Assembly: GCF_963678225.1 (NCBI RefSeq) | Contig: NZ_OY782764.1 | Location: 1,555,001 to 1,619,000, forward strand | Source of the DNA: an uncultured Cohaesibacter sp. | Lineage (GTDB): Bacteria; Pseudomonadota; Alphaproteobacteria; Rhizobiales; Cohaesibacteraceae | Direction: 5' to 3' | Length of the DNA stretch: 64,000 bases | In this document: positions 7,583 through 15,364 of the stretch, in pieces | How the letters are laid out: each line of letters starts with the position of its first letter | How positions within the stretch are numbered: position 1 is the first letter of the stretch | Notes under the pieces: model-generated | What the model was told of the DNA's origin: nothing | Seen by the model: only the letters and a program-made list of their open reading frames with translations | Database searches by the model: none | Translations under genes and position numbers: made by a program

Positions 7583-8011
7583 ATGCCAGAGAATCCAAGT
7601 CGTCCATCCAAACAAAGCCTACGTTTTGTGCGCGCGCGTGAGGCTCAGGCCTGTGCGGTCATGGAAGACTATGTGGAGATGATCGGCGACCTGATTGCTG
7701 AGTTGGGTGAAGCGCGCACGGCAGATATTGCAGAGCGCATGGGCGTCGCGCACCCCACTGCAACCAAGGCCATTGCGCGGCTCAAGCGCGAAGGGCTCGC
7801 AGTTTCAAGACCTTATCGCGGTGTATTTCTGACCAATGAGGGCGAGGCCATGGCCCAGCGTGTACGCGCCCGCCATCGCTCCGTGGTCGAGCTGCTGGTC
7901 GCGGTGGGCGTTCCAAGAGAGACCGCCGAAATTGACGCCGAAGGCATCGAACATCACGTTTCCCAGAAGACGCTCGCGGCTTTCGATAAATATCTGGCGG
8001 GCAAAGAATAG
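7583..8011 (+). CDS. mntR: manganese-responsive regulator MntR (DtxR/MntR family)
   Basis: A 142-residue DtxR/MntR-type metalloregulator. The winged helix lies at about residues 30-85 (ADIAERMGVAHPTATKAIARLKREGLA), followed by a dimerisation helix with RARHRSVVELLVAVG and the metal-site segment DAEGIEHHVS. It lacks the C-terminal SH3-like domain of longer DtxR proteins, as MntR does. The start is set at 7583 (MPENPSR) with AAGAAGA upstream; an upstream in-frame start at 7472 would add an unrelated extension across the promoter. With Mn bound it should repress mntH. Confidence 0.9.
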   Translation: MPENPSRPSKQSLRFVRAREAQACAVMEDYVEMIGDLIAELGEARTADIAERMGVAHPTATKAIARLKREGLAVSRPYRGVFLTNEGEAMAQRVRARHRSVVELLVAVGVPRETAEIDAEGIEHHVSQKTLAAFDKYLAGKE

Positions 8012-8038
8012 GGCGCTCGCCGACGCTGCGCCCTTTTT
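8010..8038 (+). terminator. terminator of mntR
   Basis: Stem AGGGCGC/GCGCCCT (8010-8016 and 8028-8034) with an 11-nt loop, followed by T residues. It begins inside the mntR stop codon. Confidence 0.75.
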
Positions 8039-8112
8039 CCGTTATCAGGTCCAAGATGTGCCGATCCTGTCAATTGCAGGGCCAGTGGCACGCGGCCACG
8101 CCCACAGGGCAT

Positions 8113-8823
8113 CTAGGCGAGAAGCTCGTCAAGCGTCTCGATAATCAGGTCCGAACCAGCCTCTGTAAGCGCTTTGCCGTGCATGGCGCGCAGCTCTTCA
8201 TCATTAAGATGGCTGCCGCCGACCAGACCGACGATGCGACCCACGCCTGCCGCCTTGGCGCCAACGGTGCCTGCAATGCCATCTTCAACAACCATGCAGT
8301 CTTTCGGATCTACATTCAGCGCTTTGGCCGCATGTAGGAAGATATCCGGTGCAGGCTTGCCATTGGGTACCATCTCGGTGCTGAAGCAACGGCCCTCAAA
8401 GCGTTTTTCCTGACCAATCTTGGAGAGGGCCAGCTGTAGCCGGTCCGGGCTGCTGCCCGACGCGATGCAGTAGGGAACATTTTCTGCATCCAGCTTGTCG
8501 AGCAGGGCTTCAGCACCACTGATCATGGTCAAACCCTGTTCCATGCGTTCCATGACCCGTTTATGCCAACCTTCAGGGAAGACACCCGCCGGGTCGCGCC
8601 CAGTCTTTTCATGCATGAAGCGCGTTATGTCGCGCGGAGCCGTGCCAAGGAAGCCCTTGACCAGAGCACTCCATTCCATCTGAATGCCATGTTCTTCAAA
8701 ACTGTTTTTAAGTTCGCCAAGGGAAATAGGCTCACTGTCGACAAGAACGCCATCAAAATCGAAGATAACGGCCTTGATGCCGGAAAGGGGATGAGAATTC
8801 AAATGAATGTCCTGTTCAATCAC
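8113..8823 (-). CDS. HAD-IA family hydrolase, beta-phosphoglucomutase-like
   Basis: A 236-residue haloacid dehalogenase-type phosphatase or mutase. Motif I is DFDGVLVDSE (residues about 21-30, Asp nucleophile and Asp acid/base). Motif II is the Ser/Gly region in CIASGSSPD, motif III is the lysine in GKPAPDIF, and motif IV is the acidic pair in VVEDGIAG. The helical cap between motifs I and II is of the PGMB/phosphatase type. It lies 66 nt downstream of a LacI regulator on the same strand, hinting at sugar-phosphate metabolism, but the substrate is not determined. Confidence 0.87.
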   Translation of the reverse strand: MIEQDIHLNSHPLSGIKAVIFDFDGVLVDSEPISLGELKNSFEEHGIQMEWSALVKGFLGTAPRDITRFMHEKTGRDPAGVFPEGWHKRVMERMEQGLTMISGAEALLDKLDAENVPYCIASGSSPDRLQLALSKIGQEKRFEGRCFSTEMVPNGKPAPDIFLHAAKALNVDPKDCMVVEDGIAGTVGAKAAGVGRIVGLVGGSHLNDEELRAMHGKALTEAGSDLIIETLDELLA

Positions 8824-8870
8824 GAAGCCAGCACGAAAAGGGGCTTCAGGTAAGTGGGGTGGGTCTGAAA

Positions 8871-8889
8871 CTGGCGCAAACGGCGCCAG
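8871..8889 (-). other. hairpin between LacI and HAD genes
   Basis: CTGGCGC-N5-GCGCCAG directly follows the LacI stop codon. On the minus strand only three T follow, so it is at best a weak, leaky terminator before the HAD gene. Confidence 0.45.
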
Positions 8890-9897
8890 CTAATGGGGGT
8901 TAAACTCTTCTGTTGTTGGTTCCAGCTTCTGCATCAGCGGGGCTTGTGGCTGCTCGATGGCCTGAATGGCGGCCTTGGCCAGAAAGTTGCCAGCTTCGGT
9001 GAGATCCTGATAGACGGACAGAACCTCGCCACGGATGAATTTCAGGTAGGGGCTGGCCTCCTTGGCGAAAACGTCAATATCAATACCGATGGTTCTGCCA
9101 CTTTGCTCGATGGCTGCCAGGGAAAGCACAGCCGTAGCCGTGGAAGGCGCGATAATGGCGTCGACGCTTTTATCGCTGTCCAGCCGGGTACGCAATGCTT
9201 GCAGGAGATCTTCGCTCGTGTCGTGGCTCGTTGCGTCTTTGAGCACCTCCAGCGTGAAGGGGTGCGTCTGGTTGGCCCGTTCCAACCCCGCGATCAGATG
9301 CTGGCTGTAGCTGAGATCATCAGGCGGGCAGACCACCAGAAAATGGCTGCGGCCCTTGGCAACAAGGCGCTGAGCGGCCATTTCTCCAAAGGCTTCGGTG
9401 TCAAAATCGAAATAACGATGCTTCTCTTGCCAGTCGGTGCGCCCATAGGCAGCAAAGGGAAAATTGCGTTCCATAAGATAGGCGACGCGTTCATCCTCCG
9501 GTTTGGTCTGGTTGAGAATGATTGCGTCTGCTGCTCGGGTTTCTACCACATGCTTGACGACATTCAACCTGTCTTCAGGCGAGGAGAAGGTGACGATATT
9601 CATGTGATAGACCGTTCCGGTCAGGCTGTGGGCGATCGCCGAAATCAGGCGTCCAGTGTGATCGTCGATGACATCGTGATCGGATGAGAGAATCAGCGAG
9701 ATGACATTGGTTCTGCCCGTAACAAGACCAAGCCCGGAGCGGTTGCGCACATAACCGATCTCCCGGGCAATCTTCTTGACCTTTTCCTTGGTGTCCGCTC
9801 CGATCTCTGGGCCGTCATTCAGCGCCCTTGAGACGGTGGTAACGGCAAAGCCGCTCAATTCGGAAATGGTCTTCAAAGTGGGTCTTTTATGGGGCAT
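8890..9897 (-). CDS. LacI family transcriptional regulator
   Basis: A LacI-family protein of about 335 residues: an N-terminal HTH (TLKTISELSGFAVTTVSRALND) with hinge, then a periplasmic-binding-protein-like sensor domain from about residue 60. The start is placed at MPHKRPTL (9897), since LacI proteins begin just before the HTH; an ATG three codons upstream (9906) is equally possible. A palindrome at 9939-9952 lies in its promoter. It is followed by the HAD phosphatase gene, likely co-transcribed. The effector is unknown. Confidence 0.9.
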   Translation of the reverse strand: MPHKRPTLKTISELSGFAVTTVSRALNDGPEIGADTKEKVKKIAREIGYVRNRSGLGLVTGRTNVISLILSSDHDVIDDHTGRLISAIAHSLTGTVYHMNIVTFSSPEDRLNVVKHVVETRAADAIILNQTKPEDERVAYLMERNFPFAAYGRTDWQEKHRYFDFDTEAFGEMAAQRLVAKGRSHFLVVCPPDDLSYSQHLIAGLERANQTHPFTLEVLKDATSHDTSEDLLQALRTRLDSDKSVDAIIAPSTATAVLSLAAIEQSGRTIGIDIDVFAKEASPYLKFIRGEVLSVYQDLTEAGNFLAKAAIQAIEQPQAPLMQKLEPTTEEFNPH

Positions 9898-9938
9898 GCG
9901 CAACACCTTGGTTCTGGGCGTTGTTATACAGCCAATTT

Positions 9939-9952
9939 TTGCTGATTAGCAA
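9939..9952. promoter_or_regulatory. candidate LacI-family operator
   Basis: Perfect dyad TTGCT-GATT-AGCAA, 42 nt upstream of the LacI start, embedded in a larger GTTGTT...AACAAC symmetry. The size and symmetry fit LacI operators, though many of those have a central CG, which is missing here. Confidence 0.4.
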
Positions 9953-9978
9953 CAACAACAGCTGCATCATCACGTCCT

Positions 9979-10962
9979 TTAGGCAGAGAGTATCTCGCAA
10001 TAAAGCTCCGGATCGACATTGGCCCCAGAAATGACAATCGCCAGTGCTTCGTCATGGGCGGGTATCTTGCCAGCAAGAGCCGTCGCCAGTCCGGCTGAGC
10101 CACCCGGCTCTGCCACAAGCTTGAGCTTCTCGAAGGCGAAGCGAACTGCGGCGCGCACTTCATCATCACTCACGGCCAATCCTCCTGCCAGCTTCTGCTT
10201 GTTGATCGGGAGGGTCATCGTGCCCGGATAGGGCGATTGCAATGCATCACAAATGGAACGGGCTTTGGGATCATTGCCTGCAGGCGTGTCGCTTGCAAGC
10301 GACCGACCCGTGCTGTCAAAACCTTCCGGTTCTGCCGAATAGACCCTTGCTCCTGGGCATTTTTCCTTGATGGCCGTTGCTGTGCCCGAAATCAGGCCGC
10401 CACCACCGCAAGGCGCAATAACGGCGCCGATGGTGGCGCCCACTTCTTCGGCCTGCTGGGCAATTTCCAGCCCGACAGTGCCCTGCCCGGCAATGACATA
10501 AGGATCATCATAGGATGGTACCAGAATGGCGCCCCGTTCCTTGACCAGCGCCATGGCGATCTCTTCGCGGGATTCGGTGTAGCGATCATAAAAGATGATG
10601 TCGGCGCCAAGAGCGCGGGTGTTGTTGACCTTGATCTTTGGAGCGTCGCTGGGCATGACAATGGTTGCAGGAATAGCGTTCATGCTGGCTGCTGCCGCGA
10701 TGCCTTGCGCATGATTGCCCGAAGACCATGCGATCACCCCGGCCTCTTTTTGCGATGGGTCGATGGTCGAGATTCGGTTGAAAGCACCGCGAAACTTGAA
10801 TGAGCCGGTATGCTGAGCCCCTTCAAACTTGATCAATACCCGTTTGCCAAGCCTTTCATTGAGCGGGGCAAACTCAAGCAATGGGGTGCGCACTGCATGG
10901 CCTTCAAGGCGTTTGGCAGCGCTGAGAATATCATCAAATGAAATGGCAAAACTGTCTGGCAT
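9979..10962 (-). CDS. threonine/serine dehydratase-like PLP enzyme
   Basis: A 327-residue fold-type II PLP enzyme of the threonine ammonia-lyase/serine dehydratase family. The PLP lysine lies in HTGSFKFRGA (Lys56) and the phosphate-binding loop is PCGGGGLISG (about residue 180). There is no C-terminal ACT domain, so it resembles catabolic or serine-racemase-like members rather than biosynthetic IlvA. The start is set at MPDSFAISFD (10962) by family alignment; an upstream in-frame start at 11025 would add 21 unrelated residues. The substrate could be threonine, serine or a hydroxy-aspartate. Confidence 0.85.
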   Translation of the reverse strand: MPDSFAISFDDILSAAKRLEGHAVRTPLLEFAPLNERLGKRVLIKFEGAQHTGSFKFRGAFNRISTIDPSQKEAGVIAWSSGNHAQGIAAAASMNAIPATIVMPSDAPKIKVNNTRALGADIIFYDRYTESREEIAMALVKERGAILVPSYDDPYVIAGQGTVGLEIAQQAEEVGATIGAVIAPCGGGGLISGTATAIKEKCPGARVYSAEPEGFDSTGRSLASDTPAGNDPKARSICDALQSPYPGTMTLPINKQKLAGGLAVSDDEVRAAVRFAFEKLKLVAEPGGSAGLATALAGKIPAHDEALAIVISGANVDPELYCEILSA

Positions 10963-11085
10963 AGGAAGAAGCTCTGGATAGGAAGAACGAAGGAAGGGAG
11001 TAGGCAAAGAGACGGTATAACACATGCCTCTTCACATCATATTGAGGCCGCGGTATGACGGCACGAAAGGCAAATTCTGGGGTGA

Positions 11086-11319
11086 CTAGGACGCTTCATC
11101 CTCGCTTGGCGGCCCTGCGGGTTGATCTTTGGGGGGCTCATATTCAAGTAGTAGGTGGTAAACGCAAATCACCCCGACAACTCCGAAGATCGCAGCCCAA
11201 GTGGTGCTGGCCATGAGAAATTCAAACAGACCCCAACCCAGAGTTACGCCGCAAATCAGCAGCCGAACCCAGAGCGGCTTGAGCATGGGATGTGAAGTGT
11301 CGAACAAACTTGCCTCCAT
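11086..11319 (-). CDS. small two-TM inner-membrane protein (DUF3329-like)
   Basis: A 77-residue protein. A short N-terminal segment with HPMLKPLWVRLLI leads into two predicted membrane helices (about residues 17-36 and 40-60), then a charged Pro-rich tail. The HP..KPLW pattern followed by a hydrophobic stretch resembles the short proteins grouped as DUF3329 in alphaproteobacteria. Function unknown. It stands alone between the dehydratase and the VIT transporter. Confidence 0.6.
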   Translation of the reverse strand: MEASLFDTSHPMLKPLWVRLLICGVTLGWGLFEFLMASTTWAAIFGVVGVICVYHLLLEYEPPKDQPAGPPSEDEAS

Positions 11320-11412
11320 CGCGAAATGCGCCCGTTGCGCGTCAGTCTATCTTCTCTAGCGCTTTTTGTCTCTGATGACCAGACTCCATCGAATCCTTGG
11401 CGATGGCAAATC

Positions 11413-12141
11413 TCAGCCGACGACAGCCCCGACGACGAAAGCAACGATGGCGCAGGCTCCTCCAACCAGAATCGTCTCCCCCACGCAGCGCAGTATCCTT
11501 TCGCGTGTAGACCACCAGCGCAGCAGGCCAAGCCCGACGAGCGCCATGAAGGTTGTGAAGACCGAAAGGAAAAAAGCGCTCTGAGTGGGGGGCATTAGAA
11601 GATAGGGCATCAGCGGAATAATGCCAAAAGCGACGAAAGATAGAAAGGTCACCAGCCCGTCCAGAGCCGGCGACACCTGACGCATGTCATGCATTTCCAG
11701 CTCGTAATTCATCATCAGATCGGCGACCAACTCCGGGCTTTTCATGATCTCGTCAGCAATCTTTTTTGCCGACTCCAAGGGCAGCCCGCGCTCGGTCATC
11801 ATTTGCACCAGTTCTGCATATTCCTGCTGCGGATGGTGCTCCAGCTCTTCAAAAACGAATTTGCGCTGTTTATGATAAAGATCCTTTTGGGATCGGGTGG
11901 AGAGAAACTCTCCCAACCCCATGGACACCGCATCGGCAAACAGGTTGGCAAGCCCGAACACCAAAACCGCGATGGCACCGATCTGGGCCACGCCCTCGGC
12001 TTGAGCGCCCGCAAATCCGGCCACAATGGCAAAGGTGGTCACAATACCATCGTTGCCGCCATAGACGAGTTGTTTGAGAAAGTCCTGCACCTCTCCCAGG
12101 TTGTGGACTTCTCGTCTGTGGTGATCCCAGTCAATCGTCAT
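11413..12141 (-). CDS. VIT1/CCC1 family Fe/Mn transporter
   Basis: A 242-residue membrane protein of the vacuolar iron transporter family. TM1 carries LVYGGNDGIVTTFAIVAGF, the family hallmark, and TM2 has ADAVSMGLGEFLS. A charged cytoplasmic metal-binding loop with many Glu and His (FEELEHHPQQEYAEL) sits between TM2 and TM3, as in VIT1. The start is at 12141 (GGGGGAG at proper spacing); an in-frame extension to 12417 has no family similarity. Homologues export Fe2+ or Mn2+. It is divergent from the imelysin operon and shares a promoter with an IRO-like box. Confidence 0.9.
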   Translation of the reverse strand: MTIDWDHHRREVHNLGEVQDFLKQLVYGGNDGIVTTFAIVAGFAGAQAEGVAQIGAIAVLVFGLANLFADAVSMGLGEFLSTRSQKDLYHKQRKFVFEELEHHPQQEYAELVQMMTERGLPLESAKKIADEIMKSPELVADLMMNYELEMHDMRQVSPALDGLVTFLSFVAFGIIPLMPYLLMPPTQSAFFLSVFTTFMALVGLGLLRWWSTRERILRCVGETILVGGACAIVAFVVGAVVG

Positions 12142-12487
12142 GGGTATGCTCTCCCCCGCATCGTCATGAATAGAAGACCTTTGTTCTGCATAGCATAATT
12201 CGCTCAAGAACGCTTTGTCCTTCTGGAGGGCAGGGGGAAAACTCGCCTCGGAGGCACGTAATTTTACTAGCCCTCTCAACAGCTTTTTATTATGAACATG
12301 ATAATCAACTTTACAAAGATGAATTTTTAATTCAAGTTTCGAGCCTTGAGAAGGAGAGAAGGCGCGCTGAAACGATCGGTATAAAAATGATCGATTGGCG
12401 GTCTTTACGAGCTCCAATGAGCCCGGTGCTTTGGTGCTGGCTCATCTGGAACCCATTGGGACACGAAAGAATTGGGGAAACAATCCG
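12142..12487. other. divergent iron-module promoter region
   Basis: A gene-free stretch between the VIT transporter and the imelysin operon. It is AT-rich at 12250-12340 and contains a TGA-N9-TCA element. In-frame extensions of both genes run through it but show no protein-family signal. Confidence 0.6.
12293..12307. promoter_or_regulatory. iron-responsive (IRO/RirA-type) box candidate
   Basis: TGA-ACATGATAA-TCA is an exact TGA-N9-TCA element, the form reported for iron-responsive operators of rhizobia that are bound by RirA. It lies 152 nt from the VIT start and 181 nt from the imelysin start. Chance occurrence of six fixed bases is not negligible, so the iron context carries most of the weight. 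Confidence 0.5.
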
Positions 12488-13765
12488 ATGAAAACAAATC
12501 GATTGCTTGGATATTCTGTTGCCTGCCTGCTTGGTCTTGGCGCAGCAGCAACCGCCGCCGAACCGGTAAGCAAAGAAGCCGTCCTTGAAACCTATGCCAA
12601 TATCGCTGAAGCCAAATATGCTGACAGCCTGATTGCAGCTGAGAAGTTGCAAAGCGCTGTTAATGCCCTGATCGCCGATCCATCGGCCGATAGCTTGACG
12701 GCCGCGCGCGCTGCGTGGCTTGCTTCCCGCGTGCCTTATCAGCAGACCGAAGTCTATCGCTTTGGCAACGCCATCGTTGATGACTGGGAAGGCAAGGTCA
12801 ATGCCTGGCCACTGGATGAAGGCCTGATCGACTATGTCGACGCCTCCTATGGTGGCCCGACCGACGAAAACGAATATGCGGCGCTGAATGTCATCGCCAA
12901 TCCGTCCTTTACCCTTTCGGGCGAAGAGATTGATGCCAGCGCCATCACGCCGGAGCTGCTGGCCGAGACCCTGCATGAAGCAGACGGCATCGAAGCCAAC
13001 GTGGCCACCGGCTACCACGCCATCGAGTTTCTGCTTTGGGGGCAAGATCTGCATGGCACCGAGCATGGCGCCGGTGAACGCGCCTGGACAGATTATGCCA
13101 AGGGCGATGCCTGCACCAACGACAATTGCGATCGCCGTGCAGCCTACCTCAAGGCCGCAACCGATCTGTTGGTCTCCGACCTCGACTGGATGGCCAAGCA
13201 GTGGCAAACGGGCGGCGAAGCCCGCGCCACGCTCATGTCTGACGAAAATGCTGGCATCGTGACAATTGTCACCGGTATGGGCTCCCTTTCCTATGGGGAA
13301 CAGGCCGGTGAGCGTATGCGCCTTGGCTTGATGCTGAATGATCCGGAAGAAGAGCATGATTGCTTCTCCGACAACACCCATAACAGCCACTATTATGATG
13401 GTCTTGGCATCCGCAATGCCTATGTCGGCGAATATGTGCGCATCGATGGCTCGCGTGTTTCCGGCCCGTCCCTATCCGATCTGGTTGCAGCATCCGACAA
13501 GGCTCTTGATGATGAGCTGACCGGCAAGCTCAACACCACCATGATCAAACTGGGTGCCATCAAGTCAGCCGCTGAAGCGGGCTTCAGCTACGACCAGATG
13601 CTGGCCCGTGGTAACGAAGGCGGCGAGGCCCTCGTCATGGGCGGTGTCAACGCGCTGGTCGATCAGACCAAATCCATTGAACGCGTTGTTTCCTCCCTCA
13701 AGCTCAACGATATCGAGTTTGAAGGGTCTGACAGCCTCGATAATCCGAATGCGGTTTTCCAATAA
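12488..13765 (+). CDS. imelysin family iron-uptake protein (IrpA-like)
   Basis: A 425-residue periplasmic protein with a signal peptide cleaved near AATAA-EP (residue 24). The imelysin GxHxxE metal motif is intact as GYHAIE (175-180), followed by FLLWGQDLHG, which is typical of IrpA-type proteins. A second large helical repeat follows, with NTHNSHYYDGLGIRNAYVG around residue 300. Family members are iron-regulated and surface- or periplasm-located, with a role in iron acquisition. It is first gene of a four-gene operon. The start at 12488 has GGGGAAA upstream and gives a clean signal peptide. Confidence 0.9.
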   Translation: MKTNRLLGYSVACLLGLGAAATAAEPVSKEAVLETYANIAEAKYADSLIAAEKLQSAVNALIADPSADSLTAARAAWLASRVPYQQTEVYRFGNAIVDDWEGKVNAWPLDEGLIDYVDASYGGPTDENEYAALNVIANPSFTLSGEEIDASAITPELLAETLHEADGIEANVATGYHAIEFLLWGQDLHGTEHGAGERAWTDYAKGDACTNDNCDRRAAYLKAATDLLVSDLDWMAKQWQTGGEARATLMSDENAGIVTIVTGMGSLSYGEQAGERMRLGLMLNDPEEEHDCFSDNTHNSHYYDGLGIRNAYVGEYVRIDGSRVSGPSLSDLVAASDKALDDELTGKLNTTMIKLGAIKSAAEAGFSYDQMLARGNEGGEALVMGGVNALVDQTKSIERVVSSLKLNDIEFEGSDSLDNPNAVFQ

Positions 13766-13785
13766 CCCCTTTGAATGAAGACAGG

Positions 13786-13815
13786 AAGCGCGGCCTTTCC
13801 AGGCTGCGCTTTTTT
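13786..13815 (+). terminator. intercistronic terminator/attenuator
   Basis: An 11-bp stem with one G-U (13786-13796 and 13801-13811) and loop TTCC is followed by a T-run. It sits between the first imelysin gene and the di-haem oxidoreductase gene, whose start is only about 15 nt later, so it probably reduces rather than abolishes downstream transcription. Confidence 0.75.
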
Positions 13816-13829
13816 GCGTATCCGCTCCC

Positions 13830-15362
13830 TTGCAAGAAATGACGCACATGCTCCGTCTCGGCCTTAAAACTTTGCCCTTGTTTGTCGCACTGCCTGCTGT
13901 TGCTGGTCCTCTGGACGAGCAACATCTATCCATCATTCCGCGCACAGCCTCGGAAGTGGAGCGCATTGCACGTGTAACGGCACCGCCGAAGAGCTTTGAC
14001 GCACCCCAGCGCTTTGAGGCTCTCTCGGCGGGGGCCGCGACTGTCCGAGTGCGCAAGGATGCCGATGCTTTTTCCAAGCCATCGGCGAGCATGAGCTTTG
14101 AAAGCGAGCTGGAGTTTGAGCTGGGCAAGGCGATGTTTGAGAAACTCTGGGTGTCGTCCCCCTCATCAACCAAGGCCTCGGACGGCCTCGGCCCGCTTTA
14201 CAATGCTCGCTCCTGCATGCGCTGCCACATCAATGATGGGCGCGGTCATCCCCCTCAAAGCCATGACGACAGCGCGGTCTCCATGTTCCTGCGCGTCGCG
14301 GTGCCTGATGAGACCGACCCAATGGTCGAGCGCATTGAGGGCTACCACGGCACCATGCCCGACCCGACCTATGGCGGGCAGCTTCAGGATTTTGCTCTGG
14401 CTGGCTACCCAGCAGAATATCGCCTGCGGATCGACTATCAAGAGATGAGCATACCCCTTGCTGGCGGGGAGAAGGCCAGTTTGCGCAAACCAACTTACAA
14501 GGCTGCCGATCTGGCCTATGGGCCTCTGCATCCCGATGCCACGCTCAGCCCCCGCATAGCGCCGCAGATGATTGGCCTTGGGTTGCTCGAAGCCATTCCG
14601 GCGGCGGATATTCTTGCCAAGGCCGACCCGGAAGATACTGATGGCGATGGCATTTCCGGCAAGCCCAATATCGTCTGGTCAGAGCGTTACCAGATGCCCA
14701 TGCTGGGGCGCTTCGGCCTCAAGGCTGGCCGCCCGACGGTTGAGGAGCAATCTGCCGCAGCTTTCTTCCGCGATATCGGCATCTCCAATCCGCTCTTTCC
14801 TGATGCGTGGGGCGATTGCTCCTTGAACCAGAGCGACTGCCGCTCGGCGCCCCATGGCGACAAGGATGTGCGCGGGACGGAACTGGATGAGACTGGGCTT
14901 GATCTCGTCACCTTCTATAGTCGCCATCTCGGCGTCCCAGCGCGGCGCGATGTGGAGGACATGACGGTTTTGCACGGCAAAAAGCTGTTTCATGAGGTCG
15001 GCTGCGCCAGCTGTCATACCCCGTCCTACGTGACCCATCGTCTCAAGGATGAACCCGAATTGGGCTTCCAACTGATATGGCCTTATACTGATCTTCTGTT
15101 GCATGATATGGGCGAAGGGCTCGCAGATGGCCAGCCCGAAGCCCGTGCTAACGGGCAGGAATGGCGCACGCCACCCCTCTGGGGCATTGGCCTCACCGAG
15201 CAGGTCTCCGGCCATCGCTTTTTCCTGCATGATGGCCGTGCTCGCTCTGTGCTGGAAGCCGTGCTCTGGCATGGCGGAGAAGCCGAGCCACAGCGAGACG
15301 CCGTTATCGCCATGCAGCCGGACGACCGCGCAGCCTTGATTTCATTTCTGGAAAGTTTGTAA
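13830..15362 (+). CDS. di-haem thiol oxidoreductase-family cytochrome (DUF1111)
   Basis: A 510-residue periplasmic protein with a signal peptide (cut near AVA-GP, residue 26) and two c-type haem sites, CMRCH (129-133) and CASCH (392-396). It matches the di-haem oxidoreductase family (DUF1111) that regularly accompanies imelysins. FLHDGRARS and LWHGGEAE near the C-terminus are family landmarks. Proposed roles include electron transfer to surface ferric iron; this is not established. The SD and start region overlaps the end of an attenuator. The next gene begins 3 nt after the stop codon. Confidence 0.9.
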   Translation: MQEMTHMLRLGLKTLPLFVALPAVAGPLDEQHLSIIPRTASEVERIARVTAPPKSFDAPQRFEALSAGAATVRVRKDADAFSKPSASMSFESELEFELGKAMFEKLWVSSPSSTKASDGLGPLYNARSCMRCHINDGRGHPPQSHDDSAVSMFLRVAVPDETDPMVERIEGYHGTMPDPTYGGQLQDFALAGYPAEYRLRIDYQEMSIPLAGGEKASLRKPTYKAADLAYGPLHPDATLSPRIAPQMIGLGLLEAIPAADILAKADPEDTDGDGISGKPNIVWSERYQMPMLGRFGLKAGRPTVEEQSAAAFFRDIGISNPLFPDAWGDCSLNQSDCRSAPHGDKDVRGTELDETGLDLVTFYSRHLGVPARRDVEDMTVLHGKKLFHEVGCASCHTPSYVTHRLKDEPELGFQLIWPYTDLLLHDMGEGLADGQPEARANGQEWRTPPLWGIGLTEQVSGHRFFLHDGRARSVLEAVLWHGGEAEPQRDAVIAMQPDDRAALISFLESL

Positions 15363-15364
15363 CC

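Noticed and set aside
8893-9687. 264-residue plus-strand ORF antisense to the LacI gene
   Set aside because: Shadow of the LacI coding sequence without recognisable protein features.
12332-13390. 352-residue minus-strand ORF antisense to the first imelysin gene
   Set aside because: It mirrors the imelysin codons; Gly/Ile-rich without motifs, and it would cross the divergent promoter.
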